Shown: positions 14,346-27,146 of the stretch, one piece after another
Layout of the letters: each line of letters begins with the position of its first letter
Position numbering within the stretch: the first letter of the stretch is position 1
DNA from: Nomia melanderi
Lineage: Eukaryota > Arthropoda > Insecta > Hymenoptera > Halictidae
Reading direction: 5' to 3'
NCBI RefSeq assembly: GCF_051020985.1
Contig: NC_135002.1
Span: forward strand, 10,726,001 to 10,790,000
Length of the DNA: 64,000 nucleotides
Made by a program: the position numbers and the translations under genes
The notes under the pieces: model-generated
What the model was told of the DNA's origin: nothing
The model's database searches: none
What the model saw: the letters and a program-made list of their open reading frames with translations, nothing else

Positions 14346-14427
14346 TATCAAAAGCATTCCTCATGTTTAATTCTTTGAAGTCCTGAATAAAACATTTCAA
14401 TTCTTCAAAAATTTTCCTTTACCCGCA

Positions 14428-14988
14428 TCACGAGCGCAAAAATGGACTAAAAGGAGGCGGAACAAAGGAAGAAAAAAGATTGCAAGAGATGATTCTTAAT
14501 GCCAGAACGAGATCCAGCGGGAACAAGATGGCGGCGCGGCGGTCACGTGACGCGGGCCACACTGCCGAATCGTAAAAACGCGCGGTCCCGTCCCGAAGAC
14601 GCCATACAGCGGGTCCCATTACGAGAGGCAATGACATTATAAAATTCCTTATTAATATATCGCCGGGGATCACGGCGAATTTACGAGCGGAAAGGTACCA
14701 GTCCCAAGAAAGCATCAGCCGTGCGTCGAGTCGTCCGCCGAGAGGTCCCCAATATTTTATGCGGGGATCATGAATACGTAATAGCAACGCGATCAACGTC
14801 GAAAGCAATTTCAGGTAACTTTTATTAGCCCGCGTCTGCGAGGAATCAAGGCGTGGACGAGCTGACGGTGAATGAGGGGAAAGAGAGGTAGGACACGAAG
14901 CCGAAACGCAGAAGCGGGGCTGGGGGTTCATAGCTGCGGCCCAAACAAAGTCCGAAAATCCGCTTTGTCCGCCTAAGCTGATTTGCAA
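14428..14988 (-). other. GC-rich block with the longest uninterrupted frame of the window, function unknown
   Basis: A 186-codon minus-strand frame starts MQISLGGQSGF. It has no recognisable domain and no flanking splice-site or family support. GC content is much higher than in the neighbouring sequence, which by itself lengthens open frames. It could be a conserved noncoding block, a 5' exon or a lineage-specific gene; I do not call it a gene. Confidence 0.3.
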
Positions 14989-14999
14989 TTTAAATTGGC

Positions 15000-17900
15000 C
15001 GGAATCGTCTCGTTTATACGTTCTCCTGGTCGAATGAATAATTGGAAGTTAATTCTGAATTTCAGTGGAAACAATTGTGAAAAAAAATGGGAAAGGATTA
15101 TCGCGCTGCTAGATGTGTTCAACGACAATGTAACGACAATAGCATTAGATCTACCAAATAAAATGGAGTTTTACTATTATGCCTGAATGAGAATTTATGA
15201 GTTTTATTATTATAAATGAATTTATGACGACTTGACCATTTTGAGACCGTTTTCGAATACGTAAGTGGTAGTTGAAATTTGATACGGCTTCTTTTGAGTC
15301 TTAATCAAAGACAAAATCGCGATGCTGACGCGTCTATCATAACGAACTATGTTAAATAGTGAATTCCCAGGATCTTGAACTGTAAGCTACAATTCTTTTT
15401 AAGTTTCTAATACGTTTGAAAATATGTCTGGACAAATGTGTACTAACCGTTTCGAAGTGTTAACACTAACCTTACCGAGGACTGTTCGAACGATCGAATT
15501 TAAAGTTCTTCGTTTTCTTTTGTTCATTTACCTTTGTATCAGTTCCTATGTTGTCCGATTAATCAGTTTTTCAATTTTTGTCTTTCCTTTGTTTCTGTTT
15601 CCTAAAAGAAACTGATCATCCAACTCGTTTGCCTTTATTTGGCAGCCAATTATTTGAATAGTTACGGTGGGAAATGTACAGGTATGGTTAGCGTTATAGA
15701 ATCGATTAGGATTAAAAGACACCGTCTCGTTGGAGCGAAGAATTTTTATTGAATATTTCACGCGGAATATATAGCTCTAGTCAGACTGGTGATTTGTCGG
15801 TCGGAATAAGGTTCGGGCACACCAGTGGAGCGGCACACGTGTTAAATTAATATTAACGATAATACAACACTATTAATTCTACCGCCACGCTGACCCTCCA
15901 TTACGGAAACTCTCAACAAACAACTGCGAATGAGTGGCGACCGACTAACTCGAAACTACGGTTGCGCATCGTATTGTAAAACCGCGTGCATTACTGCCCC
16001 ACCCGTCGAAACTTTCGATATTAAGTGGAACTTTATTGCAAAACACATCATGTAACCATTTACCGGCCGCATAATTATAATACGGTATGTGGATCACCGT
16101 GACTTGTAGATTTATTTTCGAAAAGGTCGTTGTTCTAATGCTATCTCGACAACATTCATTACTACACGGTGCATTGTTATCAAAGTCTCGTGTGCGAAGT
16201 TTCACGAGTTCCTAATGCTCCTCCCTCGACACGAATAAATTTGACTACTCAATTGTCGGATAAATAAAGAACGATTCCATCAACTTTGAAACACACAATG
16301 CATTGATGTACACATGCCTAGAAGTCTCAATCTACTCACTATCACATCTACACATCTCACTACACAATAAACATCATAGAATTCGATCCAACTTTCCTTG
16401 ATACTGTAAGATTTATGTAGAGCAATATACAGGTCGCATTAAACTTGGTGAGCATAATTCTGTAGTCGAATGGGAGACAAAAGTGATGAATGAAAAATTC
16501 ATGGAAGCATGCATCGTATCGTGTTACTAATATCGAGGATTAAGCTGTTCATTTACCAAAGTGATAAACTGTCCACAATGAAGGTTACAATATTTTAAAG
16601 AAATTACATATACAGCTAGAGAACGAATGAAACGTTTGATTATTAAAATTTGTAGAAACATTCAGAAAGTCGAGTTGGTTGCTTTGATCCATAATTGAAT
16701 TAGAAATATTATCCGAAGATCATTTTGCAGTTAGAAAATTCATTGAAACTGAGTTCGTGCGGAGGCTAAGTCGCTTCGTAAGGTCGACCGCGACGCGATA
16801 GATCGATCGACCCGCCACAGTATCGGAAGAACGCGATACGGGATGCTGAGTACGTGGTCAGAAGGGGTGGGTGGCGGCGGTGGCTAATAATAAAAGTGAA
16901 GGAATATTTCCTGTACTCGCACTGTCAGCAGGACGGGAACAAAATGATGGATAGAGGGGGGAAAGGGTGACGAACACGGATAAAAGCGGGCCGAGACCTA
17001 GAAATTGATGGTAACAAAGGGGTGGAAGTTGGGGAACGCTACGTTCGCTGTTCGACAGTCGCGAGAACGCGGACAGTGGAATTATGAAGGAATCCTAGGC
17101 AATGAGTGGATCGATACGAACTATATTCGTATAAATCTACAATTGAGCCGTTCATTGGCTCAACCGATTAACTCCACTTTTCAAATGTTTTGAAATTTTA
17201 TCGTCAATGCGCTCGATTAGTTCCTACCTCTTTCTAATTAAAATAAATTCTCTATTGTTGGGTTTAGTTCCAGGAAATTACAAAAATTCTTTTGTTCATA
17301 TCCACTTACAATAATGGTATTACTAGAAGGATATACTACTTTATGCAATTTACATGGTTGTTGGATGAAGACTATACCTGTAATAATAAAGTAAGATACA
17401 TTCTATAATGTTTATTTAATCTTCCACTTAAAGGGAAATTTGTAAAGTCAGTATACCGAATTGCATCATTCTTTTTGCTCTCTGTTGTATGGAATTATTC
17501 GATTTGGCCATTGAGTGGCTCAACTCTCGTGGACTAATTTGGACTATATGTTGGGGCTAAATGAAAATTAAAATTCTAACGATACAATTTGTTGACTGAA
17601 ATAAGGATGATCAACGATAATTTTAGGAACGTAAAACTGATAGTAAATTATTTTCTCATATTTCTAGATTAGAAAAATATTTTTCGTGTTTACGTTTTTT
17701 ATAAAGTGATATCAAGTGATGGATAAAATAAAGACACCATTTGAGTTTGAATTTGTAAATTTTCGGGGGAACAGAGAGAATCACTTTGCTTATAATATCA
17801 ACTCGGACTCGTAGCTGAAACTTTCTATTCGTTATAATAGATACGATCATACATTATTCAGAAGAAACATACTATTTTCAACTTATGAATATTTAAACGT

Positions 17901-18700
17901 TACAGTAAATTTACTTTCACGATGAATATATTGTTTCCTTTCCTGCAGTGCAACCGAAGCAACTCTCACGTGTATAAATTAGATGGAACATCGTGAAGCA
18001 AGAAATCAACGCCAATACTTACTTTTACTAACTACATAGTTTATATAATGATGATTAAAATGAGATGCTTGTTTGTCCTGTCAATCACTCTAACGAACAC
18101 TAAAGCAAGCAACAATGGCATCGAAACTTGTCACAATATTACCTTAACAAAAAAAGCCTGTTACAATTCATCTCCAAAACAAGCACACAATAAAGAAGTA
18201 TCAACAGTGAAAAATAAAAAATCAATGAAATTCTTAAAGAAATTGAAGACTATGTACAATTATTTCTTATTAAACCTTATATGTTAATATACCCCGTTTA
18301 ACTAAAACGAGCAATACAAAATCGGAAAGAATGAAGAGTTCGAATAAAAAGTACATAATATACTTTGTTACAATTAACGAATTTAACAAAACATGCAACT
18401 CAATTGTGATTTTCAGATTCAAGTTGTAGATACCCAGTTCACTGAGTCGTGTAATGTCTTTCACTCTTTCACATTTCAAACACGCCATCATCCTACCTTC
18501 CACTGTAAATCAGTTTCCTTTATAACACGTGTTTATCGTTACCTCGAACAAACTGCACTATACACCCCCACAAAAAGTGAATGTCCCCCATTAATATCAA
18601 ATAAACAAATAACACGGACAAGGAAACGTCGAAGAAAATAAATATAGAATCACCGATGGTAGATATAGTCGACGGGGGTTGATCGATCGCGATAAGGAAC
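15000..18700. other. Intergenic, no supported gene
   Basis: Apart from the family B MITE at 15460-15697, nothing recognisable was seen. Open frames are short and AT-rich. Confidence 0.55.
15460..15697 (+). mobile_element. TTAA MITE, family B
   Basis: 238 bp. The left end is TTAACACTAACCTTACCG and the right end GGTATGGTTAGCGTTAT. The interior shares GTTGTCCGATTAATCAGTT and CCTTTATTTGGCAGCC with the copy at 44867, differing by scattered substitutions. Confidence 0.8.
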
Positions 18701-18759
18701 AGCTTTGCGAGAAAATAAACAGGAAAACGCTGTCGAAATACTCATCGCGAAAAACTGGG

Positions 18760-19330
18760 TAAGCTAAATGGAAGAATGAAAGGAATGACGGAAACAATGG
18801 GCGAGTCTCGCCTAAAAAAAAAAAGAAGGAAACAAGCTTGAGCCTCGATCGAGAAAAAAAGAGGGAGGGAGGGGGTTGGAGGCCGGGAGCGGGAAAGGGT
18901 GAAAAGATGTAGGAAAAGTGCCAAAGTAAAACGAATAAAAAGTCTGGTAGGAAAGTGGAGTAGAGTGTGGGCGTAACATTAAGAGGAAATAATAGAGAAA
19001 GGACGGAGGGACGAGGGGGAGGAGGAGGAACGAGCTCGCGCGGGTAGAAACAATATATACAAATAAAAATGCAACCGAGCCCCGGAAAGGGGGGTGAAAA
19101 AGAAACGGACAAAAGAACAGAAGGAACGGACGGACAGAAACGCGGAGCAAGGTAAAAATGAAGGGTAGAAATGGACGGTAGCGGAATATTAAGGAAATAC
19201 TATATAGCTGAAACTTCTCGACGAAGGGTAGGGCCCAAAGAAACGGAAAGAAAAACGAAACTTCGAGCTAGGCTCGCTCGAAGCGGAAAAAATGATTCGG
19301 GAGGAGGAAACGAGGGATGAAAAGATAAAT
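18760..19330 (+). repeat. Long purine-rich strand-asymmetric tract
   Basis: The plus strand is heavily biased to A and G for about 570 bp, with AAAAAAAAAAGAAGG and GAGGGAGGGAGGGGG runs. The long minus-strand frames here, rich in Phe, Pro, Ser and Leu, follow from the composition. Confidence 0.7.
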
Positions 19331-19339
19331 TACCGCGGT

Positions 19340-22030
19340 GTTTGATTATAGTGATTCGTGTTGGATTTGAAACTCCTTTTAATAGTTAATTATCTACTTT
19401 TCCGACTAGATGTGCATTTCTTTCTCGTTATGGTGTAATTTTTTATAGCTTGATATATGTTGGGTGTATTTGTTCAACGTTCAGTGTGTATACATTGGCT
19501 GATTTTGTCGTACAGCTTATGAGAGGTTTTTGAAACTAAATTCTACGGTTACCTGGTAAAAAGCGCACCCTGCGTTATAATAAATAAGAAAAGTATATTA
19601 ATAAGAATGTGAATATAGGAGATCCTAAAGTTACACTTTAATGATTTATGAATAGCGTTGAAAATATATTTATAATACATATAGAATGTTAATTGAATAA
19701 TACACAATTACTGCATTTACAGAACATCTGAACAAAAGAAAATTACACTGAATTTTTACGAAATTTTTAATCTAAATGAAACTACGATTTCGCGAAGATA
19801 TTTGCAATGCAAGCGGTTGTGTAATGTAAATGAAAAATTTTCATTTAAAAATTTCGATAAATATTCTTCCGTGTTCGTAGAAAAGCATGCACATAATTAT
19901 AAAAATGTAGACATACATCAAGCATGGTAACAATGGAAAGGTAAGGGATCAAAAATATATTCGAATATCGAAGAAAGGGTGGATTATTAAGAGTGATCAA
20001 GAAGGGGGTAAAAAAGAGAAAGTGGTGAAAAACGGCGACTAAAAGTACATGCACGATCGAATCTTGGCGGAAGCGGTACGTGATGAACGAGTGAGGTATA
20101 AAACAGAGAAACTAGGAGGGTTGGAATGCGAGGGATGAGGGTTGATATCCACTTGACTTTGGACTGAGTAACTCGTGGCCAAGAACACAACCTAGACGAA
20201 GGCAAAGACCAAGAGTGGGATGAAAACGAACGTGGGGATTCGCGAGACGCAGATATTCGGTCGAAACAAGGGTGCGACGGGGTGGTTTTCCAGAAACTGG
20301 AAGAAACTCTCAAAAGTACCGGAGAATTAAGTACGTAGCCCGGTGGAAACTTTAATCGAACGCAGCTGATAATTCCCACGACTCACTTCTTCGATGATTA
20401 CGAGCGTGACAATGGAAATAACTTTAACGGTCGATTTTACTGAAACGTTCGATTCAACAATCTTTATTTAAGAGATTATGCGAAAGTTTCTAGGATATGA
20501 ATTTTTGAAAGTAGAGCATCCTTCTTTCATGAACGGCTGCGATAATTTAACCAGGAAATTGTCCTAAATTCGACTAGAGCACGTATTTAATTAATTCCTC
20601 GAAAATTTGTATACGCGTATAAAGTTTCGCAGTCTAATTATAAGTTATGTTAGAGTATTTTGAGACGAAATATCTTCTTTTCCGTGCTCATGCTCTAATG
20701 TTTTAAGCGCCATTTGATCTGACCGCGAAATTTCTAGTGCTAACCCCGGTGTTTAGTGAAATTATAACGCGTATTGAGTAGGTAATGATGCTGAAGAAAC
20801 TCTAGGAAGTTGCTGAAGGTCGTAAACAGATATTGTTCATGTGAAGCTCCATTGGTCGTAGTTATTTTATGGTGCGGCGATAAAAGTATTGCGAAATAAG
20901 TGGTCTGTGTGAAAAGGGACGTGCTCAGCGGAAAGAGAATGCATATTGATATCTTATGGGTAACACTGTACATGTGTACAAGTAAAAAAGAACAGTTAAT
21001 ATCTAACAACATTAATAATATAGATATAAATTATAAAATAACTTTTACTGTAGTTTTTTGAAAACTAAGTTAAATATTCGCTTGATAAATAATAATTGAG
21101 TGAATGTTGGGACGGTCGCGATACGAACGGAATATTCATGAATTTTTCCGATTCAAGAAAATAACGAGGAAGAGAATAAAAATTACAACAAGATTGAACG
21201 TGGATGAATGAAATTCACGGTTGAATGTCAATTTCAAGTAAAATCGGAAAGACACAGTATATACTGTAACGTTTACAGGACACTTGTAGCGTGACTGAGT
21301 GCGCCAGCACTCTTCCTCGATGAAAGCAGTGTCTCTTTCATAAATATTTTTAAACTGTTCACGAGGTTATTGATTTCACAGCGGCGTCATGCAATTTTTC
21401 ATATCGCCGAGCAACAATGGAACGCTGCGTGATTATTTTGCAACAAAACCGATAGAACGGTACCGTGATCGTTCGATGAAAGCCCCTAAAAGACGAAGTG
21501 GCCTTCGAACAGCGGGTCGTCAAATTGAACGGTAACTAATTACCCAAAAGAATCGACGAAATTTCAATGTTTCTTACGAACACACAACGATGGTCGTCCC
21601 CAAAGTTTCATCATTTAAAATAAAGTCGAACCGTATCATAACCGTTATCCCCAAAGGACACTTGTAACTCTGCAAAAAGTTAAGAACCGTTTCAAAGAAT
21701 CATCAAGGATCCTCATTGAAAAGATGCAAGAAAAATGATTCGAGAAGTTATTTTCAAAGTCGTTTACATGTTTAAAGTGTAGCAAGTCGTGCAGAAGGCT
21801 TTACGAATTAGAGACTCGAACGCAATCGAAGAACTTTATCATTATAAAACGGAATGTTCGTTTTCAAAGATGTTCTTCTTGAAGAATATATATCTACAGA
21901 TACAAAATTCAGTATCTGAAAGAATATTTTCCAATGAATCACTAAATACCGCATAAAATCTGTCAAGTTTTGAATACTTTTTGTACAAAAACATGCTAAG
22001 GAATCATTAAACGAAAGAATTACATAGCAC
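19340..22030. other. Intergenic, no supported gene
   Basis: Mixed AT-rich sequence. A 130-codon minus-strand frame at 19987-20379 is Ser/Arg-rich without family motifs and was not called. Nothing else was recognised. Confidence 0.5.
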
Positions 22031-22032
22031 AC

Positions 22033-22775
22033 GAAAGCTCTCAACGCTTAAGGACACAAATTCAAACGAGTCCTTCAGGAACTCTACACAGAAAGACCAT
22101 CGATAAACTTCGATCAAGGACGGAAACTGGATAAACCCTGCATTGGAATCGCGCACAACTTTCTCAAGACAACGAAACTTTTAACAGAAGCTTGCATCAG
22201 CGACCAGGTTTATCAAGGACACTTCTCAGAAAGATCATCGACAATTCCGACCAAGGACAGAAACTTGACACATTTCACATCGTGAGCCGTAATGTCTCAA
22301 AGATTTCAAAACTTTCATTCGAAGCGTATACCAACAGACAAGTTCCCAAAATCTCTGCTCAGAAGGATCATCAATGAAGTCTGATCAATATCACGAACTA
22401 GAAGAGTCCCGCAGCAGAATCACGTAAAGCAACGTTCCAAAGACTGAAACTTTCAATGGAAGCTTACTTATCAACAGTCAGTTCTTCGAAGATTCTACCT
22501 ACATCATAAATAAACTCCGATGAAATACACGAACTAGAAGAACCTCGCAACAGAAACGCACAGAACAGCCTTCGAAAATCTCTCTGTAGCTTACTCCTCA
22601 ATCGCCAGGATTTCTTCAAAGGTTACCGAGAAAGATCATCGATAAACCAGTGTCACAACGTGAATACTGTCAGAGAATGCTACAGCTCGACGTTCCGCAG
22701 ACTAAAGCTCTCAGCAAGTTCATCAACAAACTTTTTCAAGAACTCTACCGTAGATCATCATCGTCTTCCTTCTCA
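22033..22775 (+). repeat. Degenerate ~135-bp tandem array, six units
   Basis: Unit starts are near 22033, 22174, 22308, 22446, 22580 and 22704 (spacings 141, 134, 138, 134, 124). Each begins with a variant of GAAACTTTCAA or GAAAGCTCTCAA, followed by AGCTT. Some 50 nt later comes a variant of CAGAAAGATCATCGA, and in several units GAACTAGAAGA or GACAGAAACTTG. Units are well diverged. The last two lie within a plus-strand open frame (22650-23003), but the array keeps no single reading frame. Confidence 0.8.
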
Positions 22776-22879
22776 TCTTTCATACGACGACGATTCGCTG
22801 TTCATCGATACGGTTACGCGGAACCAATCGAAACTATAAACAAAGCACACATTGAAAGACCCCTTTTGCCCCGTACCGT

Positions 22880-23830
22880 CCCGCTAGACGTTGAGTCATC
22901 CCTCTACAGTGCATACTCGCATCGTAACCCAGTACCCTGCAATCTCGGTATCAAGAGCGTCTCCAAGTGCACCAGAAGCATCGAAGGGAATCGCGACCGA
23001 TGAACGGTTACACTGGAACCGCGTCGGCGGTTGATCCGGCGGCGAGCCGAAACCCGACAACGCGGCCTCGCCGCGGGGCGGAAGCCTAGGAACACCCTGG
23101 CGTGCTCTTCGGGTCGGGGGTCGTTTCGAATTTCGCGTCGCGGGGGTGAGCGTCTGCCATCTCGCGCCACCGCGGTTCTCCTCCGAAATCGTCGGTCCGG
23201 GTCACGGCGTAAAGAGCGGAGAGGCGCGCAAGTTTGCTCCCCGCGGGCCCTAGTCTCTTCGGGCTTCAGGGGTTCGGTTGCGTGAGCCCGTGTGTCGAGA
23301 ACTCACGTTTCTCATCTCGCAGCGGAGGGTACGTGCTCACGTGCGGCCGTCCGATCGTCGCACGGTCGTTGCACCGACGAGGGTGCCCGTTCTGCCAGTG
23401 TCCGGTGCGTCGGCGACGGTGACGGCGAGGGCGGTATCAGGGTGTACGGGCACGAGCACCAACACCGCGGCGACGTGGAGGATGCTGATCGAACGCGACG
23501 CTCGCGGCTGGAAACGAACGACGACGGCGGCGGCGAGGACGACGGCGACGACGACGACGACACGCGAAACACGGAATGGCGAGCACTCGGTGCAATCGCG
23601 AAGCACACGCGGCCGACGAGCATCGCCCCAGCTCGGCACCAAGCTCACGACTGCCACTCTAGACCGAGGTCCTAGCTGGGGGTTGCTTCGACGAGAGTTC
23701 ACCGGTTCAATCGGTGGGCTAGGGGTGGCTTCCGAGGGGAGGGGGATGCGCTGCTGAACCAACCACAGCGCTATCTGCTGGCTCGTCGGAGAACACACGG
23801 ACGTAGGGAAAGCGCAAGCTCGGTGGTTCA
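22880..23830. other. CpG-rich island, possible orphan promoter or 5' exon
   Basis: Strikingly GC- and CpG-rich relative to its surroundings, with overlapping frames on both strands, as expected of GC-rich noncoding DNA. It contains a CGA/CGG trinucleotide run at about 23517-23568. No protein family is recognised in any frame. A CTCF-like motif lies at 23767-23782. Insect promoter regions with GC-rich 5'UTRs look like this, but the direction of any transcript cannot be told. Confidence 0.4.
23767..23782 (-). promoter_or_regulatory. CTCF-like motif
   Basis: The minus strand reads GCCAGCAGATAGCGCT. Against the general CTCF core CCASYAGRKGGCRS it differs at one position (A for G). It sits at the edge of the CpG-rich island. 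Confidence 0.35.
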
Positions 23831-23839
23831 TAGCGAGGG

Positions 23840-26800
23840 TGAGGGTCGGAGCAGGTTTTCTGTTCTACTTCAGAGAGAATGTTTTTTGGTCTGTTTTTGG
23901 TGGGAAGGCTTTTTCTGGAACTTTTTACTTCTGCAGGTTTTGTGATTGGATTATTCTTCGGTTCTGCCTGGTGACTTTTTGATTGCGCGGAGATTTATAA
24001 ATTGGCTTGGATTAGCGGGAGAAAGCGAAAGTAACGAATTACAAAAATGTAGATGTTTTCTGGTCCCCCGGTTCTGTGTTTGGTGTTTAGTGAATGGTTA
24101 GAGCTTGAAGATTGAGTTGGGTGAAATTTCCGGAGATGTTTGAGTTAATATTTGAAGTTGATAGGATGTTTTAGCGATGTTGAATATTTTTAGGAATGTT
24201 TGTGCGAAATATTTTGGAATTGGAGAATGTTTCGAGCGATGTTCGAAATGTTGAATGATTGGTTGGATGACGCTTGTTACATAGAAAATGCATCAAGCAA
24301 TGTTTAAAGTATTCGATGATTTAATATTACGATAAAATATTTGAGTACAACTATTAGAACGTGTTAAAATTCAATGTAAGTTGAAATATGTGCAAACTGA
24401 ATGGAGTTGACTATTTTACTTTTGGTATACTTGAAAGATTAACTTAATTTAGTAAGTTGTATTTATGATATAAAATATGTATCACTGAGTACATATTAAT
24501 TATAATGTTGTTTTAACAAGCATTATACTTTAATTGCAGTGGTATCATTTTTTGGTATTAAACTAGGACGTTAATTCTCTTGGGGTGAAGTGTCCTTCAA
24601 TGATGCGGCTTGATTATAGTCGTATTTCGATTGACGATCTGTATAGGAGAGTAGCAAATTTAAAAGACGAAGTACTAATAATGCAGTATTATATTATATA
24701 AATAAATTCAGAATAACCACGTGAAAGTTGATAATGATCTGAAAATAAATATGACTTTCTTTGAAAAGGAATTTGTGTCTGCGACAACATTTATGCACTA
24801 ATAATAGCAACTGATGCAATAATTGGAATATTCCGTTAAACCTAACAAAAATTTTGTATAATACCCTGTAACTTAGTTAATTTCGAGATTATTACCAATT
24901 TCGAGACGACAAATCAAAGAAATATTGTTTATTCGATGAACTTGATCATGCAGCAACCATATCTATCTGCAGTGACGCTTAATTCTGCGTCGTAGTAGGA
25001 GCTGTCGATCATGGTCAGACACGCGATGCTAGCGTTAAATCGCTAAATTAAAACTGTGACGCGATACATAATGCGCGATTCACAATTGAAGAAACATGCA
25101 TGCAAACGTCTTTCCGATCACAAGTGAATAAATCCCCTAAAAAGAAGTAGACTCTTTAAAACGTTGCCTTATTCCCTTACAAACATTTTTCAAACAATCC
25201 CGTGCTCAAAAATCAACGATCTATTGATAACTAGACAGAAAATTTCATACGTTCACAGCACACCAAGCATATCAAACGCAATAAAACGAAAACTCCAGTG
25301 AAGATTCAGTAAATCCCTAAAATGCTCAATAAAAACTGCAAGTATCATTGTTCCAATTACTACACAAGCGACGCAGAAAATTCTAAATTTCCCAAGTCTC
25401 CTTTAAATCTGGAGTAAGGCTAAATACAATTTCAATTACTATGTAAATAATTTTAATTGCAACGTGCATTCACGAGGGAAAGTGGAAAATCGAAGAAAAT
25501 GCACACGAGAAAATACACAAAATATCCAAAACGATATCCTTCTTACAATATACATAGAAAACACGGTTTTCTACTATTTCTATTCTAACCACATTCCTAA
25601 ATATTCGCATTTGCATGAAGATTCGCAGTCTAGTAATCAGTATCTCATTCCGCCCGAGTATGCCATCCTAAAGTACCGTCATAGTCCCAACAACGCTCTT
25701 CAAACCTGCCTTGCCCCGTTCCAACTGTTCCAGGTTTTGGAAGATAAATCAAGCCAGCGGTCCGCGTTGTGTCATTCCTGAAATATTCCGAATTACACGG
25801 GCATCGGGAGTGGCAGCCAGGAATTGCTACTCGGGTTCAATTAAGCCTCTACAGGCATGCACATACGAATTCCTCGAGTTCGCGGTTTCTGACGTAAGCG
25901 GCCGACCTTGAGCCAGTTCAGGCAGGATATCGGGCGCGCATGGCCGGCTCCGCGGTTTCCTCGAGGAAGCTTCGCTCTTATCGCATCGATCGCCAAGTTA
26001 TAGGGAATCGTCGGTAGCAACAGCGGCGGTGGTTCGTTTAAACTGAATGATCACCGGTCGAAACTGTCGGGCAGAACCCAACCCCCTAAAGCGTTATCGG
26101 AGACGAACACCTACCTGGCTGGTGTTTGCACCCTCGTGTTGGTGCTGGATCAACAGGTTCGCGTGCCGGATCTGCCGGCGCACCGGAAGTCATCAACGGG
26201 TGCCACGCGGCGCGGTTTCCACCTCGAGAACAATCTGATCATCCCTTCCCATTCGAGATAAGCGGTCGTAAAAGGTTACGCTCTGACGGCCAGGGATAAC
26301 CATCAAGGACTGACCGAGGGATCTTAAGGAATGATCCGATGGAGAAGAAATGTCGGAGGCGGATTCTTGGTATGACTGAAAATGATGGAAAGTTAGGTGA
26401 ATATGTATTTCAAGGGTGAGAAGAAGAAGAAGAAGCCTAGAAAGGACTTACTTAAGTTGTTGAGCTTGTTGAACCTTCTGTATTCAATTGAAGGAGGCAT
26501 GGTTTTCTTGTGAGTTTTATACATGGAACTCGTTTGGATTGATTTTGCAAAAGTGATGGTAGGTGGAGGAATGATTGTAACCTATAATCGTGGAGGGTGA
26601 AGGTTAGAAGAGTTTCGTGGGAGTATTCAACGGTGCTGGTGATTCTGAGGTGATGATGATGTAACACTGAAATTTAAGCTAATTTCGTATGTGTATATAA
26701 TTAAAATGTGAAGATGGTTTTAAGATACTGTGATTTATAGAGCGACTTATGATTAACTCTACACTATTATTTCTGAAGATATACAAATTTAACAGATACG

Positions 26801-26990
26801 TAAGAATTAAAGTATAAAAAGATGGACGAAAATAAATTACGCTAGGACCAGAGGGATCATTACCCAGGAAAACTCCGTGTAAAATTGTAGGCCATCTATT
26901 GTCACCTTTATCGACTCGTATTACACACAATTTGCACGAATTTCAATAAGGAATTGACGTGTACACGAACAGATACAGCTACTTAGAACG
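23840..26990. other. Intergenic between the CpG-rich island and the Rgl 3' end
   Basis: No gene recognised. A GC-rich block lies at about 25850-26290. Short frames at 25464-25911 and 26047-26238 have no motif support. Confidence 0.5.
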
Positions 26991-26992
26991 AT

Positions 26993-27023
26993 AGGGGATG
27001 GGGGATTGGGGGATTGGGGGATC
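26993..27023 (+). repeat. G-run tandem repeat (GGGGGATT)n, quadruplex-capable
   Basis: Four runs of four or five G separated by AT or ATT, starting AGGGGATGGGGG and continuing with two GGGGGATT-type units before GGGGGATCGG. It lies just past the putative distal 3' end of Rgl. Confidence 0.85.
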
Positions 27024-27140
27024 GGTAAGAGGTAAGTACAAAATTGCCTAAGCTAATCGCGTCGGAGGCATCCAAACCCAGCGACGCGAAAAACGGTCGT
27101 CGATTGGGCAGCCCCGTCGGGTCTGGATCCTACCCGTTAA

Positions 27141-27146
27141 TTTATT
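27141..27146 (-). promoter_or_regulatory. Candidate distal polyadenylation signal of Rgl
   Basis: AATAAA on the minus strand, about 1.28 kb after the Rgl stop. It lies about 120 bp before the G-run cluster at 26993-27023 in the direction of transcription. Confidence 0.35.

Noticed and set aside
18597..19150. Phe/Pro/Ser/Leu-rich minus-strand frames as membrane proteins
   Set aside because: The hydrophobic look follows from the purine-rich plus strand, with three overlapping frames showing the same bias.
22650..23003. 117-codon frame as a conserved gene
   Set aside because: Its first part lies in the ~135-bp tandem array and its serine run is a TCA/TCT/TCG tract; no motif was recognised.
23278..23831. 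Long frames on both strands of the CpG-rich island as proteins
   Set aside because: They overlap in three or more frames, are dominated by Arg, Thr, Val or Ser from trinucleotide repeats, and match no family.
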